Of a DNA stretch of 7,651 bases, positions 1 to 5,907 are shown piece after piece. Under the pieces are notes generated by a model. That model made no database searches, was not told the origin of the DNA, and saw nothing but the letters and a program-made list of their open reading frames with translations. The position numbers and the translations under genes were made by a program. Position 1 is the first letter of the stretch, and every line of letters begins with the position of its first letter. This DNA is from Streptosporangiaceae bacterium (GTDB taxonomy: Bacteria; Actinomycetota; Actinomycetes; Streptosporangiales; Streptosporangiaceae), in contig JASHOI010000061.1 in assembly GCA_030041195.1 (NCBI GenBank), forward strand, positions 1 to 7,651. The letters run 5' to 3'.

Positions 1-236
1 CGCAGCACCGAGCGGCCCCGGCGCCACGGACCGCTGCCGTCCGATCGCTGGTCGTCGGCCAGGAACAGGAACACCAGGCCGTGCAGGCCGGGGCCGTCGC
101 CGCCGGGACCGCCGCCGCCCGCCGGTGGTGAGCCTGCCGCGTCCGGGCCGGCCACCTGCCCGCGCCAGAACGCGATCCTGCGCGTCATCCGGGGCACCAC
201 GGCGGTCACGGCGGTCACGGCGGTCGTGGCGGTCAC
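1..236 (-). CDS. Hypothetical protein, N-terminal part, runs off left edge
   Basis: An open frame of 78 codons reads leftward off the window edge, so the C-terminal part is missing. If the GTG at 236 is the start, it overlaps the stop of the DUF4407 gene as GTGA, which suggests translational coupling and a two-gene operon. The ATG at 188 (codon 17, protein beginning MTRRIAFWRGQ) is an equally plausible start, and would leave a short spacer filled by a 9-bp tandem repeat. The visible protein has a short basic/aromatic start, a Gly/Pro-rich low-complexity stretch at about residues 35-50, then a hydrophobic run LHGLVFLFLADD at about 51-62 followed by a basic segment. I do not recognise the family and give no function. 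That it is a gene is supported by the unbroken frame, GC-rich third positions and the tight link to its neighbour. Confidence 0.6.
   Translation of the reverse strand, partial: MTATTAVTAVTAVVPRMTRRIAFWRGQVAGPDAAGSPPAGGGGPGGDGPGLHGLVFLFLADDQRSDGSGPWRRGRSVL
201..236 (-). repeat. Four tandem 9-bp units at the gene junction
   Basis: On the minus strand the unit GTGACCGCC occurs four times head to tail; the second unit differs in its first two bases (ACGACCGCC). The array lies exactly at the end of the DUF4407 gene and the start of the next gene. Translated in the downstream frame it gives repeated Val-Thr-Ala (Thr-Thr-Ala for the variant unit), and three of the four units begin with a possible GTG start. 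The unit length is a multiple of three, so copy-number change would not shift the frame. Confidence 0.85.
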
Positions 237-1636
237 GGTGCGCCGCCGGTCAGCCCGAACCCCTGGCCGATCTGCGCGTCCGGGTGCCCGGTGCCGTTGG
301 CCGCTGGCAGCCCCTCGCGCTCCTGCCTGCTCCATTCGAGCACGGTCGCGTCGAGGATCTTGGTCATCTCGCTGGCGATGCGGGTGTTCGCGTGCTTGCC
401 AAGGTCCTCCTCTTTCTGCTGCATGTCGTCCTGGACGCCGATCCTGGTGCGCGACTCGGCCTCCCCGATCCGTCTGCTCTCGATCCGCCGCATGGTCGCG
501 GCGTCGATGGCCTCGTCCTCCCTGAGCTTCGCCACGACCTCATAGGCGGACGGCGGGCCGATGTTCAGCAGGAACTTCACCGTGACCGGAAGGATCTCGA
601 TGAGGAAGAACAGCGCCAGCACTGCCAGCCGCGCGGCCTGCAGGCTGGGGCTGGCCGCGCTCGCTTCGGACAGCGCCTGAAGCTGCGCGAGGATGCCGGT
701 GTTCTTGGCGTTGACGCTCCATCCGCTCGCTGCCGTGGCCTGCAGGTCCGCCACGAGCTTGGAGTGCTCGCGCTCCAGCCCGGGGAGGGCGGCCCGGGCC
801 TGCGCCTTGAGCTGCTGGACCCGGCTGCTCAGGTCGCTGCTGAAGCCGCTCTGCGCGGTCTTCTCGGCGGCCTGGGCCGCGGTGAGCTGGCTCTCGACCG
901 AGTTGTACGTCTTGACGTCCTGCTCATACTCCTGGTACTTCGCCTGCGCCCGCGGGCCGTCACCGACCTTCCCGGACGAGCCCTCGCAGGTCTGGCCGTC
1001 GAGCTCGCACTGCCAGGCCTCGCGCGCGGTGACCTCCGCCTGGTAGTCGCTGGCCGCCTCCTTCTGCAGCTGGCTGACCTGCTTCTGGTCGGATTGCAGC
1101 TGCGGGCTGGTGACCGACTGCGGCAGGTGGCCGTTCAGTATCCCCTGGTCGGTGTTGATCTCGTCCTCGACCTGGTTGGCCTCCTGCTGCTGTCCGCTCT
1201 TCGCCTCGAGGGACGATTCCTGGCGTGATTCCTTCTGCTGCATGATGAACAGCTGCTGGTTGATGTCGCTGGCGAAGATGCGCAGGACCAGCGGCGTGGA
1301 AATGACCAGCGCGAGAACCACGGCCAGCGCCAGCCGGGGCAGCGTGATAAACACCAGGCGCTTGCGGTCGCGGGTGGAGCCCATGCTCAGCACCAGGAAC
1401 CGGTCCAGGTTGAGGATGACCACGCCCCAGAGCACTCCGAGGATCACCGACGGCGCGAGCGGCGCCTTGACGCCGTCGTGCAGCGCGAACGCCATCGAGA
1501 CCACCGCGAGGCCCGCCGTCGTGAGCAGCACGCCGGCCATCTGGACGAACCGCGTCCGTTCCTGCGGCACCTGCTCAAGGATCTCCCGGTCGCCGCCGCC
1601 AAGCCAGGCCATGAAGTCGCCCGCGCGCGTGATCAC
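233..1636 (-). CDS. DUF4407 domain-containing membrane protein
   Basis: A 467-residue integral membrane protein of the DUF4407 family, whose biochemical role is unknown. Hydrophobic segments lie near residues 31-52, 61-84, 98-122 and 335-358. The loop between helices 2 and 3 is basic (RDRKR), which by the positive-inside rule places both ends in the cytoplasm. The 210-residue stretch between helices 3 and 4 is then outside: it is Gln/Glu/Lys/Ala-rich with coiled-coil character and holds the protein's only two cysteines, C210 and C217, a plausible disulfide. The motif LNLDRFLV at the end of helix 2 fits the family. The cytoplasmic tail (359-467) is charged, with a Gly-rich end. I chose the GTG at 1636 because GGGGGG stands 5 bases upstream; the ATG at codon 9 has no clear ribosome site. 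It is probably cotranscribed with the downstream partial gene. Confidence 0.85.
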   Translation of the reverse strand: MITRAGDFMAWLGGGDREILEQVPQERTRFVQMAGVLLTTAGLAVVSMAFALHDGVKAPLAPSVILGVLWGVVILNLDRFLVLSMGSTRDRKRLVFITLPRLALAVVLALVISTPLVLRIFASDINQQLFIMQQKESRQESSLEAKSGQQQEANQVEDEINTDQGILNGHLPQSVTSPQLQSDQKQVSQLQKEAASDYQAEVTAREAWQCELDGQTCEGSSGKVGDGPRAQAKYQEYEQDVKTYNSVESQLTAAQAAEKTAQSGFSSDLSSRVQQLKAQARAALPGLEREHSKLVADLQATAASGWSVNAKNTGILAQLQALSEASAASPSLQAARLAVLALFFLIEILPVTVKFLLNIGPPSAYEVVAKLREDEAIDAATMRRIESRRIGEAESRTRIGVQDDMQQKEEDLGKHANTRIASEMTKILDATVLEWSRQEREGLPAANGTGHPDAQIGQGFGLTGGAP

Positions 1637-1677
1637 TTCTTCCCCCCGGTTTCCGCGCCCCGCCGGGCGCGCCTTTC

Positions 1678-1683
1678 ATACCC
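1678..1683 (-). promoter_or_regulatory. Weak GGGTAT -10 candidate before the DUF4407 gene
   Basis: On the minus strand GGGTAT, the -10 form used by SigB/SigF-type sigma factors, lies about 42 bases upstream of the GTG start. No GTTT is found 14 to 16 bases further upstream, so only half of a promoter is visible. It is recorded because the divergent gene has a complete promoter of the same class. Confidence 0.2.
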
Positions 1684-1741
1684 CGCAGCCCTTCTTCTTG
1701 CCGCGGACTGAGCCAATTCAATAAATGTCAGAGCCATATCG

Positions 1742-1767
1742 GCCCGGCCGGGCTCGCCATCGGCGAG
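1742..1767. promoter_or_regulatory. Two adjacent dyads in the divergent intergenic region
   Basis: A perfect 12-bp palindrome GCCCGGCCGGGC (1742-1753) is followed at once by a second dyad with arms CTCGCC and GGCGAG around an ATC spacer (1753-1767). An A-rich stretch (AAATAAAAA) follows on the plus strand, so neither hairpin is followed by a T run on the strand being read and neither looks like an ordinary terminator. They could be operator sites or leader hairpins for the leftward DUF4407 gene. Confidence 0.4.
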
Positions 1768-1788
1768 AAATAAAAAGCACGGCTGGTA

Positions 1789-1815
1789 AGGCATGTACCC
1801 ACCGGGTACGCGCCT
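1789..1815. promoter_or_regulatory. Interrupted 27-bp inverted repeat, possible operator
   Basis: The core arms GTACCC and GGGTAC flank the spacer ACC (1795-1809). Beyond a two-position mismatch the symmetry resumes with AGGC at 1789-1792 against GCCT at 1812-1815. Because the core reads GGGTAC on both strands it also resembles a SigB-type -10 element in either direction, but no good GTTT lies at the right distance. An operator or RNA hairpin is the simplest reading. Confidence 0.4.
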
Positions 1816-1862
1816 ATGCCCGGCGATCACCCGCACCGTTGTCCCGGTGGCTCATCCGCTAT

Positions 1863-1882
1863 TTATTTCGGCTTATTTCGGC
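1863..1882 (+). repeat. Tandem 10-bp direct repeat in an AT-rich island
   Basis: TTATTTCGGC occurs twice in direct succession. The unit is about one helical turn long and lies in an unusually AT-rich pocket of a GC-rich intergenic region, about 150 bases upstream of the SigB-type promoter. Two regulator half-sites on the same face of the helix would look like this, though no binding protein can be named. Confidence 0.5.
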
Positions 1883-2016
1883 ACCGGCGCAATCGGCAAT
1901 TACACCGCATCGCGGGCAAGCTCGGCGCGCCCTCGCCGCGGGCCATGGCCGTGCGGCCGTTCGGCGAACCGAGGGCCGGCACCCGATCCGGCATCCGGGT
2001 TTGTTGCGCGGCGGAC

Positions 2017-2040
2017 GTTTCACAAGGCGCGGCTGGGTAA
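2017..2040 (+). promoter_or_regulatory. SigB/SigF-type promoter of the partner-switching gene
   Basis: GTTT at 2017-2020, a 14-base spacer and GGGTAA at 2035-2040 match the actinobacterial SigB/SigF consensus of about GTTT-N14-16-GGGTA. Transcription would begin near 2047, giving a leader of about 30 bases with the ribosome site AGGAGG at 2067-2072. The 442-bp gap between the divergent genes (1637-2078) otherwise shows only AT-rich islands, dyads and the tandem repeat, and no convincing coding frame. Confidence 0.6.
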
Positions 2041-2066
2041 GCCGGGATCGGAGATGCGCAATCGCT

Positions 2067-2072
2067 AGGAGG
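2067..2072 (+). promoter_or_regulatory. Strong ribosome binding site fixing a GTG start
   Basis: AGGAGG stands 6 bases before the GTG at 2079. It decides the start codon of the long signalling gene, which has no other well-placed start nearby. Confidence 0.85.
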
Positions 2073-2078
2073 TAGTTC

Positions 2079-4052
2079 GTGCCCGGGATCGCGCACGACG
2101 ACGACGCGCTGGCCAGGCGGATGGGCGCGGTCGCTGCCGTGAGGGACGCGTTTGAGCAAATGTCAACCGCGGTGCTTTCGATGGCGGGCCCGGAGCACCG
2201 GATCACCGCGATGAACGCGGCCTGCCGGGCGATGCTCGGCCGCTCCGACGTCATCGGGATGCCGCTGCGTGAGGCCGTTCCCGAGGTCGCCGGGCAGCAG
2301 ATCTTCGAATTGCTCGACCGGGTCTACCGGACCGGGGAGCCGCAGACCGGCCGGGCCTGGCGGGCACAGGTCGAGGTCGGCGCCGAAGGGGTCCAGGAGG
2401 TCTACGCGGACTTCACCGCCGCGCCGTTGCGCGCGGCCAGCGGCAGCATCACCGGTGTGCTCGTGACCGGGTCCGATGTGACGCTCCAGGTGCTCGAGCG
2501 GCAGGTGACCCGGGAGCAGCCCGCCGTGCCGGAACCGCACTACGAGGCGGCGGCTCGCGGGTTCGTCGCCGAGCTGCAGGAGGCGCTGCTGCCCACCGCG
2601 CTGCCGGTGCTGCCGCGGGCCAGGGTCGCCGCGCGCTACCTGGTGGCCGGCCAGGACCAGGCGGCGGGCGGTGACTGGTTCGACGCCGTCACGGTGGCCA
2701 GCGGCGCGGTCGCGCTCATCGTCGGTGATGTGGTCGGGCACGGGGTGGCCGCCTCGGCGGCCATGGGCCAGCTGCGTGCCGTGCTCAACGAGTTGCTGAT
2801 CGCCGAGCCCGACCTGACCAAGGTGCTCGAGCGCGCCGACGCCTTTGCCGCGCGAACGCCGGCGCTGCGCGCGGCCACCCTGGCCCTCGCCGTCCTCGAT
2901 CCGGCCGGAGGAACGCTGCGCTACACCACCTGCGGGCACCCACCGCCGCTGATCGTCGCCGCCGACGGGAGCCGGTCGGCCTTCCTTGACGGCACCGGGA
3001 CCGGGCCGCTGGGGACCGGCTCGCCGCCGGTCCTGGCCACCGCCACGCTGCACGAGGGCGAGCTGGTGCTGCTGTACAGCGACGGGCTGATCGAGCGGCC
3101 GAACCGGACGATCGCGGAGGGCATGGCCGAGCTTGCCGTGGTCGCCGCCGACGCGGTCGCCAACCGGGCGCTGCCCGCCGGCGCCGCTCCGGCCGCGGCC
3201 GAGCGGGTCTGCCAGCTGACGGTCGAGCTGCTGACCCGCACCGGCTACGCCGACGACGTGACCACCCTGGCCGCGCAGCGGCTGGCCGAGCCGGTCCCGG
3301 TGCTGCGCCTCGAGCTGCCGAGCCGGGTGGGCAGCGTGACCGCGACGCGGCGCGGCCTCGTCGCATGGCTTGACCGGGTCGACGCGGCGCGCGACGACAT
3401 CGACGCGCTGCAGCTCGCCGTCGTCGAGGCCGTCACCAACGCCGTCGAGCACGCCTACCCGCCGCACCGGCCCGGGCCGGTGTTTGTTGACGCCACGCTC
3501 CGCGACGACGGGTACCTGGAATGCCGGATCACCGATCACGGGGAATGGAGGCCGCCGGATCCGGCCCTGTCCCACCGGGGCCATGGCCTGATGGTGGCCC
3601 GGCACATGGTCGACGACATGGTGGTCGGTCACCCGGCGCGGGAGGCCGGAGCCCAGGGAACGGTGGTGACGCTGCGGCACCGCCTCCGCCGGCCCGCCAT
3701 CCTGGCCTCGGACGTCAGTGCGTGTGCCGCCCGTTACGCTCCCGGCCCGCCGTTTGGCGTCGACATCGGCGGCGATGGCAGCGTCCCCCACGTGGGAGTG
3801 TGCGGGCCGGTCGACATCATCACGGCGGACCGGCTCGCCCGGCAGCTGCTGTCAGCCAGCCGGGGCGGCACGCTGCCGCTCACCGTCGATCTCACCGGCG
3901 TCACCCATCTGGCCAGCGCGGGCGTTCGGGCCCTCTACCAGGTCCGGGAGCAGCTGGCCGCGCACCAGCAGGACCTGACGCTGATCGCAGCGCCGGGCAG
4001 TTCGGCCGGCGTCGTGCTCGAGCTTGTGCGCCTGCCGCACGTCGGCGACTAA
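2079..4052 (+). CDS. PAS-SpoIIE phosphatase-HATPase-STAS fusion, Rsb-type stress regulator
   Basis: A 657-residue soluble signalling protein that carries a whole partner-switching module in one chain. A PAS sensor domain is at about residues 20-135. An RsbU/SpoIIE PP2C-type serine phosphatase spans about 160-400, with GGDWFD (197-202), GDVVGHG (216-222), YSDG (333-336) and ADDVTTL (391-397), which supply the aspartates expected for metal binding. An RsbW-like GHKL ATPase/kinase is at about 410-535, with the N-box around E450 and N454, DHG (486-488) and the RGHG loop (500-503). A C-terminal STAS domain (about 555-655) has DLTGVTHLASAG, where S613 is the expected phospho-acceptor. By family knowledge such modules release an anti-sigma hold under stress; the target sigma factor is not in this window. 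No membrane segment is seen. All key residues appear intact. A SigB-type promoter lies just upstream, and the stop overlaps that of the convergent hydrolase. Confidence 0.93.
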   Translation: MPGIAHDDDALARRMGAVAAVRDAFEQMSTAVLSMAGPEHRITAMNAACRAMLGRSDVIGMPLREAVPEVAGQQIFELLDRVYRTGEPQTGRAWRAQVEVGAEGVQEVYADFTAAPLRAASGSITGVLVTGSDVTLQVLERQVTREQPAVPEPHYEAAARGFVAELQEALLPTALPVLPRARVAARYLVAGQDQAAGGDWFDAVTVASGAVALIVGDVVGHGVAASAAMGQLRAVLNELLIAEPDLTKVLERADAFAARTPALRAATLALAVLDPAGGTLRYTTCGHPPPLIVAADGSRSAFLDGTGTGPLGTGSPPVLATATLHEGELVLLYSDGLIERPNRTIAEGMAELAVVAADAVANRALPAGAAPAAAERVCQLTVELLTRTGYADDVTTLAAQRLAEPVPVLRLELPSRVGSVTATRRGLVAWLDRVDAARDDIDALQLAVVEAVTNAVEHAYPPHRPGPVFVDATLRDDGYLECRITDHGEWRPPDPALSHRGHGLMVARHMVDDMVVGHPAREAGAQGTVVTLRHRLRRPAILASDVSACAARYAPGPPFGVDIGGDGSVPHVGVCGPVDIITADRLARQLLSASRGGTLPLTVDLTGVTHLASAGVRALYQVREQLAAHQQDLTLIAAPGSSAGVVLELVRLPHVGD

Positions 4053-4058
4053 CCGCCG
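4043..4058. terminator. Small hairpin with both stop codons in its loop
   Basis: CGGCG and CGCCG form a 5-bp inverted repeat around ACTAAC, which contains the TAA of the rightward gene and the TAG of the leftward gene. No T run follows on either strand. A bidirectional terminator role is possible, but the stem is short and such repeats are common by chance at this GC content. Confidence 0.25.
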
Positions 4059-4822
4059 GCCGCGCACTGGCCGAGCCACGCCTCGACCAGGCAGCCGAAC
4101 TCGGCCGGCCGCTCGAGCGGAAGGTAGTGGCCCGCGCCGGCCAGCACAGCGAAGCTGGCCGATGGGTAGGCGCCGAGCGCACGGAACTGGTCGGCGAAGC
4201 CGACGACGCGGTCCTGCCGGCCGGTGATCACACAGCAGGGCCCGGGATAACCGGCTCCTTCGCCGGCGAGGTGGAAGCCGTCACCCCTGAGCCGCTGCCG
4301 GTACTCCTCGTCGCCGGGCAGCGACCGGGCCAGCACGCCGGCCACGCGGGCCGCCGTCGCCGCGGTGCGGTCGCCGATCGCGGTGGCGAAGTGCTCCCGC
4401 AGGTCCTCGGGAACCTGGTCCAGCCAGTGCTCCGGCGCCGGCCCGGCCGGCGCCGGCGGCAGGTCACGCTCCTTGACCCGCACCCCGGGGCAGATCAGCA
4501 GCAGCCCGGCGACGGCGGACGGCCAGCGCCTGGCCAGCGCCGCGGCGACGTAGCCACCGTAGGACCACCCCGCGAGCAACGGCCGCGCCTCGCCCAGGTG
4601 CGCGCGGGCGAACGCGGATACCGCGGCGACGATGTGCTCGGAGGTCGCCGGTCCGGCCGGCGACTCGCCGTGGCCGGGCAGGTCGACGTAGATCCGGCGC
4701 AGGCCGGGGCGCCGGCCGAAGACCGGCTCCAGCGCGGCGGCCATGACCGAGCGATCCAGGCTGAACGGCGGGAGGCACACGACCGGTGTGCCCCGGCCGA
4801 GATCGTCGCAGGCAAGGTCCAT
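4049..4822 (-). CDS. Alpha/beta hydrolase
   Basis: A 257-residue protein of the alpha/beta-hydrolase fold, typical in length and presumably cytoplasmic since no signal peptide is visible. The nucleophile elbow is GWSYGG (85-90) with S87. The likely acid is D204 in GRQDRVVG and the catalytic histidine is H232 in GAGHYLPLE, so the triad is complete. DLPGHGES (47-54) is the usual loop after strand 4, and the oxyanion region is near CLPPF (16-20). The substrate cannot be read from sequence; esterase, lactonase and MhpC/BioH-like C-C hydrolases share this pattern. The ATG at 4822 lacks a clear Shine-Dalgarno site, and no alternative start in frame was found just upstream, so a leaderless or short-leader message is possible. 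The TAG stop overlaps the TAA of the convergent signalling gene. The next gene upstream is divergent across a 147-bp spacer that carries a dyad. Confidence 0.88.
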   Translation of the reverse strand: MDLACDDLGRGTPVVCLPPFSLDRSVMAAALEPVFGRRPGLRRIYVDLPGHGESPAGPATSEHIVAAVSAFARAHLGEARPLLAGWSYGGYVAAALARRWPSAVAGLLLICPGVRVKERDLPPAPAGPAPEHWLDQVPEDLREHFATAIGDRTAATAARVAGVLARSLPGDEEYRQRLRGDGFHLAGEGAGYPGPCCVITGRQDRVVGFADQFRALGAYPSASFAVLAGAGHYLPLERPAEFGCLVEAWLGQCAAGG

Positions 4823-4860
4823 GCGAGCACGAAACCACGTGACGGGCCCCGGGCGTGCCG

Positions 4861-4881
4861 GGCTCTGCCAGCGGCAGAGCC
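4861..4881. promoter_or_regulatory. Perfect 21-bp dyad between divergent genes
   Basis: Arms GGCTCTGCC and GGCAGAGCC surround the 3-base spacer AGC with no mismatch. The dyad sits 39 bases upstream of the hydrolase start and about 90 bases upstream of the isomerase-like gene, so a dimeric repressor or activator bound here could affect both. No T run follows on either side, which argues against a simple terminator. Confidence 0.5.
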
Positions 4882-4954
4882 GCGCCGCGCCATGGCGGCA
4901 CTGGCGGACGCCTGCGTCTGTCGTATTGACTTAGGCTGATGGATCCCCGGCGAT

Positions 4955-4963
4955 GGGAGGGGG
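4955..4963 (+). promoter_or_regulatory. Ribosome binding site for a GTG start
   Basis: GGGAGGGGG ends 6 bases before the GTG at 4970 and supports that start, giving a protein beginning MIIDEILADLDAEN. A TTGACT hexamer at 4926-4931 could be a -35 element, but no good -10 is seen at the right distance. Confidence 0.7.
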
Positions 4964-4969
4964 CTGGCG

Positions 4970-5776
4970 GTGATCATTGACGAGATCCTGGCCGACCTGG
5001 ACGCCGAGAACGATGACCTGGACCGGCTGGTGTCCGGCATCGGCCCGGACCAGTGGCGGCTGGCGACACCGTCCCCAGGGTGGACGATCGCCCACCAGAT
5101 CAGCCACCTGACGTCGTCGGCGGCGCTGGCCACGCTGGCGGCCACGGACGCCGCGGCGTTCGCGGCCCGGCGCGCCGACCTGGGCAGCGACTTCAACGGG
5201 GTCATCGACGCCGGCGCCGCCGAGTTCGCCGGCAGCCCGCCTGAGGAGTTGCTGGCGCGCTGGCGGGAGACCCGCCGCAGCCTGCAGGACGCGCTCGCGG
5301 CAGTGCCCGCCGGCCAGCGGCTGCCCTGGATTCTGACGTCGCTCTCGCCGGCCACGATGGCCAGCGTCAGGCTGATGGAACTGTTCGGGCACGGCCAGGA
5401 CATCGCGGACGCGCTCGGCGTCGAGCGCGCCACGACCGACCGCATCGTGCACGTGGCGAGGCTCGGCGTGCGCACAAGGGACCACGCGTTCCTGTCCAGG
5501 GGTCTCGCCGCTCCGGCCGGGGAGTTCCTGGTCAGGCTCGCCGCGCCGAGCGGCGCGGAGTGGACGTGGGGGCCCGGCGGCGCCGCCCAGGGCGTCACCG
5601 GCCCGGCGCTCGACTTCTGCCTGCTGGTGACGCAGCGGCGGCACCGCGACGACCTCAGCCTGGCTGCCACCGGGCCCGACGCAGACCGCTGGCTGGACAT
5701 CGCCCAGGCCTACGTCGGCGCGCCGGGGCCTGGCCGTGCGCCCGGCCAGTTCGCCGCGGCGCAGCACACCGGGTGA
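4970..5776 (+). CDS. TIGR03084-family putative metal-binding protein (MDMPI/DinB-like fold)
   Basis: A 268-residue protein resembling the actinobacterial TIGR03084 family, which shares the four-helix DinB-like fold of mycothiol-dependent maleylpyruvate isomerase. The N-terminal helical domain has GWTIAHQISHL (37-47) with H46. MELFGHGQDIADALG (136-150) supplies E137 and H141 in an ExxxH arrangement. H46, E137 and H141 have almost the same spacing as the zinc ligands I recall for the corynebacterial maleylpyruvate isomerase, so a divalent metal site is likely. The C-terminal part contains WTWGP (198-202) and the family-typical run ending near 248 (TGPALDFCLLVTQRRHR, then GPDADRWLDIAQAYVG). Members may use mycothiol, but the reaction is unknown. 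The GTG start has a good ribosome site. The hydrolase is divergent, and AIM24 follows after 131 bp, probably in its own unit. Confidence 0.85.
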   Translation: MIIDEILADLDAENDDLDRLVSGIGPDQWRLATPSPGWTIAHQISHLTSSAALATLAATDAAAFAARRADLGSDFNGVIDAGAAEFAGSPPEELLARWRETRRSLQDALAAVPAGQRLPWILTSLSPATMASVRLMELFGHGQDIADALGVERATTDRIVHVARLGVRTRDHAFLSRGLAAPAGEFLVRLAAPSGAEWTWGPGGAAQGVTGPALDFCLLVTQRRHRDDLSLAATGPDADRWLDIAQAYVGAPGPGRAPGQFAAAQHTG

Positions 5777-5792
5777 CGGGGCTGCCAACGCC

Positions 5793-5808
5793 GGCGGAAT
5801 GATCCGCC
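5793..5808. terminator. Possible hairpin after the TIGR03084-family gene
   Basis: GGCGGA and TCCGCC form a perfect 6-bp stem around ATGA, 16 bases after the stop codon. No T tract follows. Actinobacterial terminators often lack one, so the position is suggestive, but the stem is modest. Confidence 0.3.
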
Positions 5809-5862
5809 AACTTCCGAATGCGCCTATCCGGAGCCCTTGCGCGGAAGTAGTTTGTCGTCGAA

Positions 5863-5880
5863 GCGCCGCACCTGCGGCGC
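5863..5880 (+). promoter_or_regulatory. Perfect 18-bp dyad in the leader of the AIM24 gene
   Basis: Arms GCGCCGCA and TGCGGCGC are separated by CC, 14 bases before the ribosome site and 27 bases before the ATG. In RNA it would form a very GC-rich hairpin close to the translation start; in DNA it could be an operator. No matching regulator is visible in the window. Confidence 0.4.
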
Positions 5881-5894
5881 CGGGCGGGGTCAAC

Positions 5895-5900
5895 GGGAGG
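5895..5900 (+). promoter_or_regulatory. Ribosome binding site of the AIM24 gene
   Basis: GGGAGG lies 7 bases before the ATG at 5908 and fixes the start MQANIKGTTMPILEV rather than the internal ATG at codon 10. Confidence 0.75.
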
Positions 5901-5907
5901 GCGTGTC

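Noticed and set aside
125..1228. 367-codon plus-strand frame opposite DUF4407
   Set aside because: Biased Leu/Arg composition without motifs; the minus strand has a coherent membrane protein with a ribosome site.
1633..1836. 67-codon minus-strand frame ending in a GTGA overlap with the DUF4407 start
   Set aside because: The overlap is tempting, but third positions are AT-rich and unlike neighbouring genes, no ribosome site precedes its ATG codons, and it covers the dyads of the spacer.
2163..3791. 542-codon open frame on the minus strand opposite the signalling gene
   Set aside because: Its translation is Arg/Gly/Pro-rich low-complexity sequence with no domain, while the opposite strand encodes four well-formed domains. 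It is a shadow of high GC content.
4495..5700. 401-codon minus-strand frame across the hydrolase and TIGR03084-family genes
   Set aside because: It spans two recognised genes and their promoter spacer, and its product is Ser/Arg/Ala-rich without motifs.
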